A DNA stretch of 64,000 nucleotides from Cohaesibacter sp. (GTDB lineage: Bacteria; Pseudomonadota; Alphaproteobacteria; Rhizobiales; Cohaesibacteraceae), in contig JAOAQZ010000020.1 in the NCBI GenBank assembly GCA_025210795.1, forward strand, positions 124,001-188,000. The letters are read 5' to 3'. Below the pieces are notes generated by a model. That model was not told the DNA's origin and did no database searches. It was given only the letters and a program-made list of their open reading frames with translations. This document shows, in pieces, positions 63,634 through 64,000 of this stretch. Positions within the stretch are counted from its first letter, which is position 1. Each line of letters opens with the position of its first letter. A program made the position numbers and the translations under genes.

Positions 63634-64000
63634 ATGCTGCGTATCATCTTCATGGGAACCCCGGATTTTGCAGTGCCGACCCTGATGGAGATCGTCGGGC
63701 AGGGCCATGAAGTGGTGGCGGTCTATAGCCAGCCTCCTCGGCCAGCCGGACGCGGGATGGAAGAGCGCAAGACGCCGGTCCATGAAAAAGCAGAGCTGCT
63801 GGGCCTACCAGTCTTCACGCCCCTGTCGCTGAAAAGCGAAGAAGAACAGGCGAAATTTGCAGCGCTTGACGCTGATGTTGCCGTGGTCGTGGCCTATGGC
63901 CTCTTGCTGCCCAAAGCCATTTTGGACGCGCCAGCACATGGCTGTCTCAATCTTCATGGCTCACTGCTGCCGCGCTGGCGCGGAGCGGCTCCCATCCAGC
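63634..64000 (+). CDS. fmt: Methionyl-tRNA formyltransferase, N-terminal part (cut by window end)
   Basis: The frame from ATG 63634 runs open to the window end and encodes 122 residues of the formyltransferase domain. It begins [20 protein letters not shown] and includes [20 protein letters not shown] and the active-site region [18 protein letters not shown] with the catalytic histidine. It formylates initiator Met-tRNA using formyl-tetrahydrofolate. AAGGATC precedes the start. The def-fmt pair is a common operon. Confidence 0.94.
   Translation, partial: MLRIIFMGTPDFAVPTLMEIVGQGHEVVAVYSQPPRPAGRGMEERKTPVHEKAELLGLPVFTPLSLKSEEEQAKFAALDADVAVVVAYGLLLPKAILDAPAHGCLNLHGSLLPRWRGAAPIQ

Overview
The window reads as chromosomal DNA of an alphaproteobacterium, most likely of the order Hyphomicrobiales (Rhizobiales). 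This is inferred from gene families and gene order: a membrane-anchored CycM-type cytochrome c beside kdsB and pheA, an alphaproteobacterial DnaX followed by ybaB and recR, leucyl aminopeptidase next to a MarR regulator and an NlpC/P60 protein, and a complete tad/cpa pilus locus. No rRNA or tRNA gene, insertion sequence, phage or CRISPR array was seen. Genus cannot be fixed from the sequence.

Layout. 1-3434: tail of an ABC permease, its ATPase, and helicase hrpB. 3734-15373: a long plus-strand nucleoside locus (purine-nucleoside-type BMP binding protein, ATPase, two permeases, cytidine deaminase, purine nucleoside phosphorylase, deoC, deoA, deoB, adenosine deaminase, upp). It would import nucleosides, strip and reuse the bases, and burn the (deoxy)ribose. 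A perfect 16-bp palindrome sits ahead of it. 15602-17731: a retropepsin-like protease and a phosphohexomutase. 17976-31589: an orphan PhnD-like binding protein and then the tad pilus locus: two minus-strand TadE-like pseudopilins, a small CpaC-N-like protein, the 56-residue Flp pilin, and cpaA-B-C-D-E-F, tadB, tadC and tadD. TTAA-N7-TTAA motifs (the CtrA consensus form) lie in two of its promoter regions. 31871-35364: aminopeptidase, MarR, NlpC/P60 and a RibD-C/DHFR-like protein. 35421-44520 (minus): a Yej-type peptide ABC transporter with two different binding proteins, one with a Sec-type and one with a Tat-type leader, followed by ghrA.

44744-47239 (minus): an NAD salvage cluster pncA-pncB plus a YbaK-like deacylase overlapping pncB by 4 bases. 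A perfect 17-bp inverted repeat directly covers the pncA ribosome binding site, the most striking non-coding element in the window. 47502-50774: cycM, kdsB, pheA and an AT-rich orphan gene only 3 bases behind pheA. 50879-54395 (minus): Pit phosphate transporter, nudC and a HIT protein. 54501-54597: the 4.5S SRP RNA. 54790-58046: dnaX-ybaB-recR. 58076-60612 (minus): a flippase and a glycosyltransferase. 60882-64000: a META-domain protein, rmuC (minus), def and the start of fmt, which runs off the window.

Most of the window is ordinary, well-conserved chromosome. The parts that deserve a second look are the pncA leader hairpin, the tad promoter motifs, the AT-rich gene after pheA, the palindrome and structured leader in the nucleoside locus, and the paired Yej binding proteins. 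All coordinates were read by eye. Start codons were moved inward from the longest reading frame wherever a ribosome binding site or family convention favoured it.
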